64,000 nucleotides of DNA from Caprella mutica (GCA_947561585.1 CANNZV010001475.1:87731-151730); one strand, 5' to 3'. Numbered from the stretch's first letter, positions 10,960 through 23,594 are shown. Numbers and translations are program-made. The notes: generated from the letters alone by a model not told the origin.

Positions 10960-13015
10960 CCTATATTCCTCGATAAATTCTTCTGCGACGCGGGAATTGA
11001 CGAAGAGTTGAAGACTGTTGAATACGTTGTTGCACTAGGGCAACAACTAGTTCAACCAGAAATTTGGTACACATAGTTACATAAAACCTGTATTTCCAAA
11101 TTATTTCTTATTTTGGAAATTCAAAAATTAATGTCTATAGGTATGAAGATTGGTCATAGAGAATAATGATAATTTTCGGTTCAGTTTTCTCATTCATATA
11201 AGACGTGAAGGACTTCATTTATTTATAAATTTATCTAAAGCCATCGAATCTGCATATCCATTATTAACGTTATTTATTAGAACATTGAAGAACTGTAGTT
11301 GGTTCAATGGAATAAATTTGTCTCGTGGCCTCTATTGATTTTGAAGATGATTACTTTTCTGTCCATATAGAGAATAATACCGTAGATATTAGAAATTGGA
11401 AAACATTTCTAACTTAAGTTTAGAGCTAAAGGCTCTACTTGTGAATCATGCAACTTACATAAGTCATGAATTCTATATTGGCAAAATTAAGAACTGAAAG
11501 TTACTTATCTATGTACTATTTAATTTACTTAATTGATAGATGAATTCGCATATGAATGGACTGTTGCAGAGAGAGAGAGAGCACTGTTGTTATTAGTAAT
11601 GAAAGAAATTTTATTTTATTTATTCCTAATCATTAGAAAGAAATGATTTTTAATTGATGCAACAAATTTGAGCAAAATTCTATTAATTGTGACGTTTTTA
11701 TTTTTTTATCAAACTGTTGACTCTCTGCCATCCAGCAGTTTAATGGTGAGTTTTATTCTTTATAATTTTAGAACGTCTTAAAATTAATGCTCTCAAAATT
11801 GTCAATGGTAACTTACAAATGAATAGAAATTGATGATGATTATCCAGCTTAAAGTATTTAGACATCCTTTCATTACTATAGTTTCGTAAGCGTTGAAGGT
11901 ATTTTTGGTTTCAAGCTTTCGATTAAAAAGATTTCTATTCATCATCAGGAGAAGTGTGGAAAACGTGGCCTTCAACTCTGAGTTTATATAACCTCTGATA
12001 ATACGGATTTCCAGTTGAATATGAATCTTTTCAATCAGTTTAGTAAGCATAAACCATGATTCTCAAAGTATTGTAATTAGCTACCACTGATGCATCAACT
12101 TGAAGAATGTACATTTCTTATAAATATATTAAATTTTATTTAAAATAGATGGGATTATATATGCTAAGACATTAATGTTCTAGAACTGAAGGCCATTTTA
12201 ATCCGGTTGGCAGGGCCTTTTCAAATGACATTTAGTTTGTCCACATCAAAATATTTACTGTCAAGACTACAAATATTCAGCCATGCTCTCGTATTAATTA
12301 AAGATTTTGACAACGTCTGTTAGAAGACTTATTTTTCTGTGAAAAAATATACTTTTATCAAAACGTTCATGCTGATAAAGTAAGTTGGTATTTTGATGGG
12401 ATTACCGAATAGTAGCTGATATCTAACGTTTAAGTATCATGAGGCTTTATAAAATTTAGGAAGACCAAGTGCAACAGTGTTCATTACCCCTTTTGTGGTA
12501 CAAAATCAGTATCATGTGTTTTTAGTGCAGAATTTCCGCCAAACCTCTATAAACAACATAGCTAGATCACAAGTGGTATATTTCTTGAGTAGACAGAAAA
12601 TTGATCCCATGCAATTTAATGATGTAAATTATTAATATAAAGTTTTCTTATAATACTGGATTATCTATAGTGAAATCTCTTGCAGTAAAGAGTGTTAGTT
12701 ATTGAATTAGTGCAGGTATCCTGGATACCAATTAAAATAAAAATTAAATAAGACTAACCACTCCCATGTACAAATGATCTTGGAAGTTTCTTCTGTTTTG
12801 AATTTTGAAAAATATTTCCCTCTGGAAGGTATTGCTTTTAGAATTTCAACATATTAATTAATGAGATACGGTACAAGCTCGATGATCTATACATCAAGTT
12901 CCAACTTTCAAAGTTATGGATGTATAAAGATTTTGTATCATGAAAGAGACTATTTCAATTACTTTATACACCACGTGTGGGAAATAATGAATTCCTGATT
13001 AAATGAGGTATTTTA
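10960..13015. other. No gene recognised
   Basis: Two kilobases of AT-rich sequence. Short ORFs at 11,150-11,338 (+) and 11,802-12,050 (-) have no recognisable domain. I see no repeats of note apart from a short GA run near 11,570. Confidence 0.4.
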
Positions 13016-13312
13016 ATGCCAATTCAAATTCTGTCTATATTTAACCTTCAAAGAGTACATGGATTAGATTTCGTGGAGAGTCTAATCAACTCTGTAAGTT
13101 TCCGAAAATCATACAAACAGTACCCATCTATTTCAAAAATAGGTAGACGGATTGAAGCAATTATGGAAGAGGCAGGAATCGACATTGCTAAGTTTAATCT
13201 CTGCACTTGTGCAGCAGCTGCCTGTTCTTTCTTGAACCATAATATTACCATTGACGATAATCAAGGTCGCAGGGTGGGTCAACGTTACAATTTTCTAATG
13301 CTCTTATCTTAA
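13016..13312 (+). CDS. 98-codon ORF of unknown function
   Basis: Starts with ATG and reads 98 residues with balanced composition, including basic, acidic and cysteine residues (a CxC pair, then AAAAC) and no low complexity. This is unlike most chance ORFs here. I recognise no domain. It could be a small gene, an exon or a transposon-derived fragment. No clear splice sites or TIRs frame it, though it ends about 50 bp before the exon-like repeat cluster at 13,369. Confidence 0.25.
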   Translation: MPIQILSIFNLQRVHGLDFVESLINSVSFRKSYKQYPSISKIGRRIEAIMEEAGIDIAKFNLCTCAAAACSFLNHNITIDDNQGRRVGQRYNFLMLLS

Positions 13313-13368
13313 ATTCATACTTGAAAATTGGTTGGTCTCATCTTTTGCTGCGTTCTTTAAAATCTCAT

Positions 13369-13417
13369 AAGTTGGCACCTCTGGAACACTCCAGAATGAA
13401 CAAGAATGGCGATAAGT
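13369..13417 (+). repeat. Partial direct copy of the exon-like unit
   Basis: Reads cataagttggcacctctgga, then acactcc and agaatgaacaagaatggcga. It is a direct copy of the start of the right arm at 13,612-13,660, with 'gcgataag' in place of 'gcttccg'. It abuts the left arm of the perfect inverted repeat. Confidence 0.7.
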
Positions 13418-13507
13418 AATTGAACAGTTACCCAAGGCTTACCTGTAAGGTGAAGGGTGACTTCAATTACTTCGGAAGCCATTCTTGTTCATTTTTCTGG
13501 AGTGTTC
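13418..13507 (-). repeat. Left arm of perfect 90-bp inverted repeat
   Basis: Exact reverse complement of 13,633-13,722 over 90 bp, with a 125-bp spacer. On the minus strand it carries the same ATG and the same cttacag/gtaagc donor as the right arm. Perfect identity in a fast-drifting region points to a recent inverted duplication or an assembly artefact. Confidence 0.85.
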
Positions 13508-13632
13508 TTTCCCGCCCGGAGCGCTCCCGCCCGAACACTCCAGAAATACACAACAAAAGATTCGATCTTTGAATACTGAATGCTTAAGTTAACGGCCGAT
13601 GCAGGTGGACATCTCATAAGTTGGCACCTCTG

Positions 13633-13722
13633 GAACACTCCAGAAAAATGAACAAGAATGGCTTCCGAAGTAATTGAAGTCACCCTTCACCTTACAGGTA
13701 AGCCTTGGGTAACTGTTCAATT
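13633..13722 (+). repeat. Right arm of the inverted repeat, first-exon-like
   Basis: Contains ATG at 13,658-13,660 followed by 13 codons (M-A-S-E-V-I-E-V-T-L-H-L-T plus one base), then a strong donor, cttacag/gtaagc, at 13,697/13,698. A short upstream ORF starts at 13,649. It looks like a first coding exon with 5' leader. No downstream partner exon is identifiable and the protein family is not recognised. It may be a captured or duplicated exon fragment. Confidence 0.45.
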
Positions 13723-14168
13723 ATTTTTTTAATTATTTAAAGGAGATCTGCTTCTTCTGGCAGGGGGCCTCAAAAATTATTTATTTATCATCTTCTCAGT
13801 AGCATAACTTAAAAATTATTCATCAAAATTGCTTGAAATTTGGTGGGACGATTGGTCAATGTCTAGGATCCATCTGGTAGCATTATGTGAATGATCAAGT
13901 CCAAGGTCTAGGTAAAATTCATTTATAACTCAATAAATCAAAAATATTTAGCCAAATTGTGTAAATTTAGTGATAAATGTCAAGGAACCATCTGATAGAT
14001 AGAATCTTGGGAGCAACTCAGTCATAGGTCAAGGTTATAACTAACTCAATGGCTCAAAAGTATTCAACCAAAGGCCTTAAATTTGTTGGGACGATTAGTC
14101 AATATCCAGGAACACTTCCCAATAGAAAATAGGAGCAGGTTTAAGGCAGTGGTCAAGCCAATCGAATT

Positions 14169-14522
14169 AGTCATCACAGCAGTCAGGGAGCAGCGAGCGC
14201 ACAGCGTGGGAGCCAAACTGACCGCTTTGTGGGCTAATTCTACCCCGGCGTAACTGCGCAGAACTACTCTGGGTACCTGCTCTTATTTGGCTAGCGCGCT
14301 GCCTAACTGCGGATACGCAGCCCTTAGCCTGTTATAATAGCAATATAATATTACAGTCGTGGCTACGAGGCGCGCATCCGCAGTTAGTCAGCGCGCTAGG
14401 CAAATAGGTCAGGTGCCCAGAGTAGTTCTGCGCAGTTACGCCGGAGTAAAATCAGCACATACAGCGGTCAGTTTGGCTCCCACGCTGCGCTTTCGCTGCT
14501 CCCTGACTGCCTTTGTGACTTC
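14169..14522. repeat. GC-rich imperfect palindrome, arms about 165 bp
   Basis: Left words (gcagtcagggagcagcga; cagcgtgggagccaaactga; taactgcgcagaactactct; tagcgcgctg) recur as reverse complements in mirror order on the right, around a centre near 14,343. The block is much more GC-rich than its surroundings. It is a foldback/MITE-type element or a long hairpin. No flanking duplication was identified. Confidence 0.8.
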
Positions 14523-14549
14523 TCCGATCGGCTTATGGGCTGTGTAGAG

Positions 14550-15125
14550 TTTCCGTAAGTGGATTTTTTACGAGGTATCGTAAATAGCAGGGAACTGTGT
14601 TCATGCACTATATATCACTGTGAGTCACTCACTACATTGGATACAGCCTCGCTGTATCGTTTGATAAGATATTAATATATTTGTGTCTTAATATTTCTGA
14701 TCAAAAGGTTTGGCAGATCGCAAGATCTTTCTTGAAGGCCAAGCGAAATTTACTTAGGACGACTCTCACGAGTCTTTCTTGAGTCCCGTTCGATTTCGTG
14801 TACTTTAGTCCACTCTCCTGTTCTATCCGTGTCCTCAATCCGTGTGAACTCGTTTTGTACGTACGTGTTCACTAATTTAGTGTTTCATTTTCACTGAAAT
14901 TAATGTGCAATATTCATTCGTACTTTCCAATCTTTTCAAAGGTAGATTGCGTTATTTTATAATGAGTTTGTATCACTGAATATTTTGAAGGTAATCACAA
15001 TTATCACTTCACTCAATTCAAATATTTTTACTTCTTCATATATCTCACTCCTTCTTGTTTCTGTTTTGACGTCAGATTTATATCACTGATTTTGCGTCAA
15101 AAACTTTTCTACGTTGGGTGCCAAT
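14550..15125 (-). other. Possible decayed LTR-retroelement leader
   Basis: The end (about 15,112-15,126) reads tacgttgggtgcca, whose reverse complement tggcacccaacgta resembles the tRNA-Lys-type primer site of the retroelement at 54,970-54,987. The style of the preceding sequence resembles that element's leader. No second LTR or coding part is visible, so the call is weak. Confidence 0.2.
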
Positions 15126-15855
15126 GTGTGCTTGAAGTACAGTGGTGTACATTTGTAATTCAATAGCTCAAAAAGTATTCAGACAACTTACGTGAAATTT
15201 GGTTGGCCGTTTGGTCGTTATCCAGGAACCAGTTTATCAGATTTTGGGAGCGAACTGCTCAAAGGTTAAAGTCAAAGTCATTCATAAATCAATGATTATT
15301 GGATGGTCAAGGTCAAGCTCTACCAAGCGCCCATTTTATTAAGGGTAAATGCTGTCATACAATGAACAATAACAATTAGATATAAATGCAATATGTTCGC
15401 ATAGAAATTTTGAAAGCTTCTATAATCAACGGATATCCCTTAGAGTGATTGTAATTTCCAATATTATAAATATCTCAAATTTAAAAATCTCAAATTTAAA
15501 TATCTCAAATTTCATTCATTCATCCCACCACCAAACATTCTACCTGTCCATCATACTTATTCACTATCACAATCCTAACAATTTATTATACAACTTTAAC
15601 TTATTAAACCTTAAAAGTATAATTCTACGTGTTCGTTTCTTAGTTAGTTAGGAAGTCTGTCTGTTACGCTTTCAGTAATTAGATATAAAAAATTTTGTAG
15701 ATGGGATATTGCAAACTTGATATTTTTTCAATCAATGAATCCCATTTCTACAGGTACTGCTAGTTATTAGAGGTTTACACTATATATTTATTAAATACTT
15801 GAAATATTTAACATAATAATAACCTTATTTGGTGTCTGGTTGAAATAATTATTTA
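15126..15855. other. No feature recognised
   Basis: AT-rich sequence without coding or obvious repeat structure, apart from short 'atctcaaatttaaa' repeats near 15,470-15,510. Confidence 0.4.
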
Positions 15856-15857
15856 AT

Positions 15858-16146
15858 GCTACAAACACGTATTGCGACTAATCCATTTATTGCAACCAAA
15901 CAACTTATTGCTGCAAAGGCACTTATTGTGACCAAGCCACTTATTGTGACCAAGCCACTTAATGCGACCAAGCCACTTATTGTGACCAAGCCACTTAATG
16001 CGTCTATGCCACTTATTGCAATCAAGCCACTTAGTGCAACTAAGCCACTTAGTGCAACTAAGCCACTTAGTGCAACTAAGCCACTTAGTGCAACTAAGCC
16101 ACTTAGTGCGACCAAGTCACTAAGTGCGACCAAGCCAATAAACACA
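15858..16146. repeat. 18-bp minisatellite, about 16 units
   Basis: Unit ccacttagtgcaactaag with variants (cttattgtgaccaag, cttaatgcgaccaag). Units are more uniform in the middle and diverge at both edges. The period is a multiple of three, so chance ORFs run through it on both strands. Confidence 0.9.
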
Positions 16147-16478
16147 CGACAGGTATTAAAGGTTAGAATAATTAGATTATTAACATGAAGAATATAACGT
16201 AACAAGGCACTGGAATATATTTAATATTTTAATTCAAATTTTTTATTTCATTTTTTAGTTAATGTATCAATAAGAGTCAGTAATTATTCAATAACTAAAA
16301 CTTAAAACACAGACCACTTATGAACCGTTAATTTACACCAATATTAATACTTTTGAAAACTCGTTATTTTTCACGGGAATAGTTCCAACACTTAATGAGA
16401 ACAGAACTGCACTGCATTCAGCAAAGCAAATAACTCTACCATGGACTGCATTTTATCTGTGTTGTACAGGATGGTGTT

Positions 16479-17728
16479 CAGAGATGGGCGAAAAGTACAT
16501 CGAAAGTACTTTAGTACTAAGTACAAGTACTCGTAAATCAATGTACTTGAAGTAGTTGCCCAAGTACTCAAATAAAAAAGTACTTTCAAAGTATGTATAA
16601 GTACCAAGAACTTTTTAAAGTACTTTCAAGTACCGAGTACATTTACTATACAATTTAATAACTAATAATTCATACTGTTAACTCTGGTAGTATACATCAT
16701 CACAGTGACTCTTTTCTCTGATAGTACATCATCACAGTGACTCTTTTCTCTGATAGTACATCATCACAGTGACTCTTTTCTCTGATAGTACATCATCACA
16801 GTGACTCTTTTCTCTGATAGTATACAATCATCACAGTGACTCTTTTCTCTGATAGTATACAATCATCACAGTGACTCTTTTCTCTGATAGTATACAATCA
16901 TCACAGTGACTCTTTTCTCTGATAGTATACAATCATCACAGTGACTCTTTTCTCTGATAGTATACAATCATCACAGTGACTCTTTTCTCTGATAGTATAC
17001 AATCATTACAGTGACTCTTTTCTCTGATAGTATACAATCATTACAGTGACTCTTTTGTCTGATAGTACATCATCACAATGACTCTTTTGTCTGATAGTAC
17101 ATCATCACAATGACTCTTTACTCTGATAGTAAGTACATCATCACAGTGACTCACTGTACACGTCCTCACACTTATAATTCGTCAATGTGTTTGGTAAATA
17201 TTGCTTGTGATATCTAGGTATCACAAAATAATTATATTCAATTTACTTAAATTGGTCAACAATATAACAATATATGTCAGAATATATAAATATTCACCGT
17301 CACAGAAAAGTGTACAATGTCTTACAATTTTAGTTTTCGATTCTCCTGTTTGACAAAGTTTTCAATTTTACTGCTTGACAAACAATTTTCCAACATGTTG
17401 GACATCTTCAAACTCTAGTTTTTATCCAGTTGATGTAAACAGTTTTGATGAGAAAAAGAATTAATTTTGTAGAGTTTTAAATTTAATTTTTTTAAATCTC
17501 TTGACTGAAAGGAAAAAAATGTACTTTGCAAAGTACATTTTACTTGGGAAGTAACAAGTACTTGTAACAATAACTTGTAAAAAGTAATTGTAAAAAGTAC
17601 TTCTAAGTAATTATTCAAAGTACTTCTAAGTAATTATTCAAAGTACTTTTTATAAAGTACTTGAAGTACTTACTTGTTACTTAGTACTTTTACTTGGTAC
17701 TTGGGAAGTACTTTCCCGTCCATCTCTG
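16479..17728. mobile_element. TIR element with internal minisatellite, hAT-like
   Basis: Ends are CAGAGATGGGCG and, in reverse complement, CAGAGATGGACG, followed on both sides by dense 'aagtac/gtactt' motifs that form subterminal inverted repeats (16,493-16,640 and 17,520-17,715). CAGAGATG-type termini are common in hAT elements. I could not find an 8-bp duplication, so the superfamily is tentative. No transposase; the interior is mostly a minisatellite. Confidence 0.65.
16685..17150. repeat. 32/35-bp minisatellite, about 14 units
   Basis: Each unit contains tgatagta, then catcatcacagtgactcttt and tctc. The first units are 32 bp (tagtacatc), the middle ones 35 bp (tagtatacaatc), and the last are diverged. 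It lies wholly inside the TIR element at 16,479-17,728. Confidence 0.9.
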
Positions 17729-18895
17729 ACCATTGAAAATTGACTGAAACTGTTTTCTGGAGGAAAACAACCTTTGATTCATCACTGATAACATTATACA
17801 CGAGTTCTTATCAACATCACCGTTCTTTATCACTACCGCTCACGAGTCACCAATCAAGTCATGCTTGATATGGCGGTGACGGCATCTTTAAATTCGACAG
17901 ATACATTTGAAGAATATTTTCGTGTAATCACAATTTTCCCTCTCCTTTCTAGCTATAAATTTTTTTATTTCAACACTTGCCTAGAATCTTTATTTTATAT
18001 ATGAATAATTTTGTCCCCTATTCCTTTTGATACAAATTGTGTACCATAATACTATTCATATATATTGTAATGTTGAATTATTTTGAGAAAGTGATCTAGA
18101 TGTGCGTGAATGTCATGGAATATAATGTGATGTCGGATAGAAATGAAATTTGGCCATGAAAATATTCATGCGGCGTCATTTGGTCATTTTAATTGTTTCT
18201 AGGTTATTGGATAATAAAATTTCCAATTTATTGTATTTTCTTATCAATATTTCTTAAATAATATACTTATTTATAAAATTATAGGTAATAACTTTTCAGG
18301 TCGGTAAGTTATACCATTAATACGAATTTCATTAAAAAATAATAATACGCTGATTATAGAAACTTTTGAGGCCGTCTTTTTCATTCAATTATTAATATCC
18401 CTGAGCTCAGATGTCTATAATATGTATAATATACATTTATAAAGGAATGTATAAGGTATAGACATGTAAGTATAAAGACAATATGAGTAGGTAATATAGG
18501 TAAAAGCATGAGGTATCTATATTGACCATGTAAGGATATAATTGTTGTACCTATAACTAGCTAAAATAATTATGAATGAATTTTAGATGCATTGGATGCA
18601 ATTATAGTCACAAATCCATTAAAAGCATTCGTTTTATCGTTTATAATAACATATAAATATATCGTCTACAATGAACCACAGGTGTGAACAATCTTTTCGG
18701 GGAAATGCTTTACTCACTTTAAACATATTATACCAAGCATAACGAAAAAGTGATTCGTTTAATACACTATTGTGTTTTACGTTATAATGAATGGTATAAT
18801 ATGTCATATATAATTTCAATAGATGATGATAAATAAGTATTAATATAATTTCTGATTTATAGGTGGCGTTGATGTCCTCCCTTCGGGTGCTTAGT
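17729..18895. other. No gene recognised
   Basis: AT-rich sequence without clear ORFs, repeats or elements. Confidence 0.4.
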
Positions 18896-19115
18896 TCTGT
18901 GCCTTACAGACAGATGGCGCTGACTTCACGATGTGTCATATTACCATTCCCAGAATGTAGGCGGATATCATGACGTCATTGCCTGTTTACTGGCTGTGTG
19001 TGGAGGTCCATTTTGTCACAGCTCTATTCTTCACTTTGATTTTCACTCTAATTTACAGTTTTTATGTTACAAATGTGCCTCTGAGTGAAGTTTTTACATC
19101 AACTTTGGTAATACT
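18896..19115 (+). promoter_or_regulatory. Candidate promoter and non-coding first exon
   Basis: A locally less AT-rich stretch contains a full CRE palindrome TGACGTCA (18,971-18,978) and ends in a good splice donor (atact/gtaagtg at 19,115/19,116). The integrin start exon has an acceptor before its ATG, so an upstream non-coding exon must exist. This is the best candidate I see within 5 kb, but nothing ties it to the gene apart from position and strand. A second candidate lies near 20,340 (aaaATGGCGGC, a YY1/Pho-like word). Confidence 0.3.
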
Positions 19116-19551
19116 GTAAGTGTTTATTACGTTATTCAATGTTAGTTTATCGAAAATAGCCTCCAAAGTGTTCAGGTGTTTTCGTACCTTTTCGTCAGTG
19201 CCACTTCAGGTGTGGGCTGAAAATAGTACCTCACCCTTTTTTATTATTAACATGTTAGTCTATGGAGTTGTACAATAAATGATATCAAATTGGTGTGAAA
19301 AGTGCTTAAACTACATTATTAAATTATTTTGCTGATTACCTAATTTGGCAGAATCTAACTAGGTAGTTACCTATATTAGGCACCAGACTCGGTGACTAGT
19401 GAGTCACAGAGGAGTCAGCAGAGCCAGACTGTAGAAACTTGTAAAGTCTTCACTCTTCTCCGAGTCTTAAGAAATAGGTATTCTTTTTTCTATATTTTTC
19501 TAAATATTATTGTAGCTCTCCTATGGAGAAATCAAAGATTGTTGGATAATG

Positions 19552-22500
19552 TACAGTGTATTTCCACTGACATGTCTGTGGAATTTTTCCTCTTTGAAAA
19601 TGATATTCTTGCAAAGTCGGTGGATTCTTAGCTATTTATTCCTATGTTACAAACTTACCATTAATTTTAGGTGGATTAATTAGATTATTTAGATATTAGG
19701 AACCAGTCTGTATTTGGTGCATAAAATTCCACTGACATTTCCAAAAAAACTGAAAAAATCCACCATAAAATTCCATTAATTTGGCTGATCCACCAACATT
19801 TTCCCCATTTGGCCACCGAAAATTAATGGTAACATAGGAATAAATAACTGAAAAACCACCGACTTTGCTAGAATATTATTTTCGAAGGGCAAAAATTCCA
19901 CAGACATGTCGATGGAATTTACCATGAAATACAGACTGGCCTAGTTTCAGAGAATGTTCATTGAGTCTCCAATATATCATATTTTTTTCAAAATAAGTCT
20001 ATTAGAATTAGTAATGCAGTCGCCAGTCGTCATAATTTAATTCCAATTTTGAAAGTCGACAGTCGTCAATATAAGGTATATACCTATATTATTATAACTA
20101 GGTACCTAAATTAATTGAAAGCGTATCAGCCAATCACAGAGAGCCTGAGTCTCTGAGAGAGGCATACTTTCTTAAGTTTCATTCATATTTATTCATTTTT
20201 TTTTTCGATAATTAGTCAGAGAGCATCAAATTAAAATGACAAGTAGTGACCACATCATTCGAAACAAAAGAACACTGAAAACAGTAAACTGATATACAAT
20301 TTGAATTATAGCTACATTGTGGAGTGCGCAATATCAAAACAAAATGGCGGCTTTGTTTACATTTCAACAGAGATGCGCAGTTCCGCTGTTTATGATTATC
20401 AGTCACCAATTTTAATTTTAAATCTAATTTGAGTGCTCATTAGTCGTCTATATATGTGAAAGATTCTTATTTTCACAAATTTTAAGTCGACAATTAATCG
20501 GCGACTTGGTACATACTCTTGAACTAGGTAACATAGGAATAAATAGCTAAAAAACCGCTGACTTTGCCAGAAAATTATTATCAATGAGGCCAAGTAATAA
20601 AGCATGTCAAAACTCGCCATTTTAATGGTGAGTTTGTGACAGTTATTTTGAGCCCTTCAATTGCAAATGGCGCGTTTTATCTATTTTTCTGCTATGCTGC
20701 AATGTTATTTAATATTTTAATGAGAATTTATGAGAATTTGATCATTTTGGAGAGAATTTGTTGAATTTTGGAGAGAGCTGGAGAGACAAATAGCGAGTTT
20801 ATTAGACATACTATTTTACTTGGCAATGGGGAAAAACTCCACCGACATGTTGGTGGAATTTACCTCGAAATACAGACTGGCTGAACTCCTGACTTTTTCA
20901 AAAATCTGAGAAATAGCTGCCAACATTTTTCATCAACTTGTCCAGTCTTCCAACATTTTTCCAGTTTCTCCTCCAAAAATTATTGGTAATATAGGAATTA
21001 ATAGCTAAATATCCTCCGACATTCACTAAGTCCAATCTGTATTTGGTGCACAAAATCCTACTGACTTTTTTAAAAGGCTGATAAAATCCACCATAAATTT
21101 CCAGTAATTTGGCTGATCCACCAACATTTTCCCAATTTATCCACCGAAAATTAATGGTAACATAGGAATTAATTCAAGATCTCCCGCAGCTAAACCAGTC
21201 TGCAAAGCAATGAAGCATGCACAATCAGTCTCCAAATATTTAAATTTTGGGATAATTTCTCCAAAGATTTTCTAATTTCTCTTCAAAATGGCCTAAAAAT
21301 TAAAAATTCTCTCCACTAATTACATGTAAACATAAGAATTGAATAAAGAATTGTTGCCAGATAATTCAGGAGACTAATTTCAAGGCCTCAATAATCGCCA
21401 GATAAACTTCACCACTTCATGCATCTTTTGCAGACTGGCAGCTAAATTAATGGGAACATAGGAAATAATTCAAGATCTCTCGCAGAGATCTCCAATTTCT
21501 AAAATTCAATCAAAAACTCCTGCACAGGTTCAGAGAGTCTTGGAAAAATGTTCCATATTCTGCAGACTGGCAAAATATTGGAAATTTTTGGTGGATTTTT
21601 TCAGCTTTTCAAAAAAGTCAGTGGGATTTTGTGCATCAAATACAGACTGCAATGTACTACCTAAGACTAGGTACAGTAAGTAAGAGCCAGACTCGGTCTG
21701 CAAACTGCAAGCAGAATATGGGACATTTTACATTTTCTGTGTCACTGTGTGAACAATCCTTAATTTCCTACTATAATTACATGTATTTTACTGAGAACAG
21801 AAGCTAAAATGGAGAATTTCTTGGAGAGTTTCTGCAGTCTGGGCATGAAGATGTGTACTTGTGAAGTTTATCCAGCGACTATTCAGGCCTTGAATTTAGT
21901 CTCCTTAATTTTTTTTGCGACCATTTCCTAATTAATTCTTATGTTTACATGTAAATATTGGAGAGCTTTTAGAAATATTTCGTGATTTTGGAGAGAAATT
22001 TGAAAATCTTTGAAGAGAAATATCCCTATAAATTAAATAGCTATCTGGAGACTGATTGTGCATGCTATAAATTCAAGTTTTTAAAATTTTAGCAAGTGTT
22101 TTGAAGCTATGATGTTTCTGTTGTTAGAGACCTCAAACTCCATTTATAAGAGTATGTCAGTTAAAGTCAATTAATTGGCTTAGATTTCAAATGGTCAATA
22201 CTCAGATATGTCTAATTTGCTTAAAATTTTGAATTAATTCCTATGTTCCCATGTTAATTTTGACTTAATCTTCAAAAAATAAACCAAACTGGCTTGGCTT
22301 AGAATTTTTATGAAATTTTGGCTCAATTATTGGCTTACAATTTTCCAGCCTCTGGCCCTCTGAAACATAGTCTCCAAAATGATCAAATTATCATATATTC
22401 TCTCCAAAATAACATTGTAGCAAAAGTGGAAATTAGATTTTTTCTCTATTTGCAATTTGCCACTAAAATGACAAGTTTGACGAATGGACATGCTTCATTA

Positions 22501-23230
22501 CCTGGGATCAACCTAATTATTGGAAATTGTAGGTGGAATTTTTTCAGCTTTTTGAAAAAGTTAGTGAAATTTTGAATTTTTAGAGAAGATTTTTTTTTGA
22601 AGGAAAAAAATAAAATACATCTTTGCAAGATATTGGACACTATTACCTAGCTACTTAATTCTCTCCAGTCCACAGAAACTGGTGAAGTGACATGTGGCAG
22701 AAGTCACTGAAGTGTTTGTAGAGACTAAAGATCTCTTATTCTGTTCACAGTAAAATTGATGTAAATATAGGGATTATTGATTAATTCAGAAATGTTTGTT
22801 GCAAAATTAATGTAAATATAGGAATTAATTCAAAATTGTTCATAGAGAATATCCCAAACATTTCTCATATTCTGCAGACTTGATTCTCCCCTCTGCAGAA
22901 TATGGAACATTTTTGTTTTTTTCCAGGAATCTCTGAGACAAATCTGAGCCCAATTTATTTTAGAAATTTCAGATCTCCGAGAGAGATCTTGAATTAATTT
23001 CTATGTTAACAGTTAGCTACCATTAATTCAGCTGAGAGAAATTTTGAGTCTGAGGATTGAGTGTAATTCTCTCAATTTAAAATCTCGGAGAGTCAGGAGA
23101 CACATTATGCAAACTGCTAATAATTCCTATGTTTAAATTTAATTATTTGAGACATCTTGAAGAATTCTGGTCATTTTGGAGACCATTTAGAAAAAATTGT
23201 CCTCAATATGAGATCTTGAAGACAGATTTG
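19552..23230. repeat. Mosaic of recurring words on both strands
   Basis: Phrases such as 'taacataggaat(t)aat', 'ccaccgactttgc', 'gacatgtc(g/t)(a/g)tggaattt', 'atacagactg' and 'aattcaagatctc' recur many times in both orientations. One clear inverted pair is 19,552-19,680 against 19,780-19,940. Others involve 20,520-20,890, 20,985-21,170 and 21,565-21,655. It is consistent with several nested, diverged copies of one or two non-autonomous elements. No TIR/TSD pair could be fixed. Confidence 0.6.
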
Positions 23231-23434
23231 CCACACCTTACTGACTGACAGACTGACACTGGGATTAGCTGCCAGTGCTAAGGCCAGGCTAACTATAAAA
23301 CCATGATATCGTAGTCCCTAGTTTATACTCTTGAAATTTATTTGCTGGTTAATATTTAGCCAGCTAATTAATTTTTAATTTATTGCTTCTGATATATGAC
23401 TAGCTACTATTTATTATATAATCTCCATTCACAG

Positions 23435-23594
23435 ATCACCAGCCAAAATGCAGATCCCTCAGACGGCTGCCTTAGCTGCTTTGCTTGTAGCTTGTTGCTT
23501 GATGCCACTAGCACAAGCCTCAGACTGCAAGCATGCACAAAACTGCTCTGCCTGCATTCAGACTCCTGACTGCATTTGGTGTGGAAAACCTGGT
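23435..23594 (+). CDS. mys: Integrin exon: 5'UTR end, signal peptide, PSI start
   Basis: The acceptor attcacag precedes 13 bases of 5'UTR, then ATG at 23,448 in context gccaaaATG. Residues 1-24 form a hydrophobic signal peptide ending A-Q-A. The Cys-rich PSI domain begins [10 protein letters not shown] and reaches W-C-G-K-P-G. The exon ends in phase 0 at the donor gtgagt. Confidence 0.93.

Noticed and set aside
20344..20412. ATG in aaaATGGCGGC as a gene start
   Set aside because: The frame stops after about 23 codons and no donor or partner exon is clear. The word is more likely a YY1/Pho-like site or chance.
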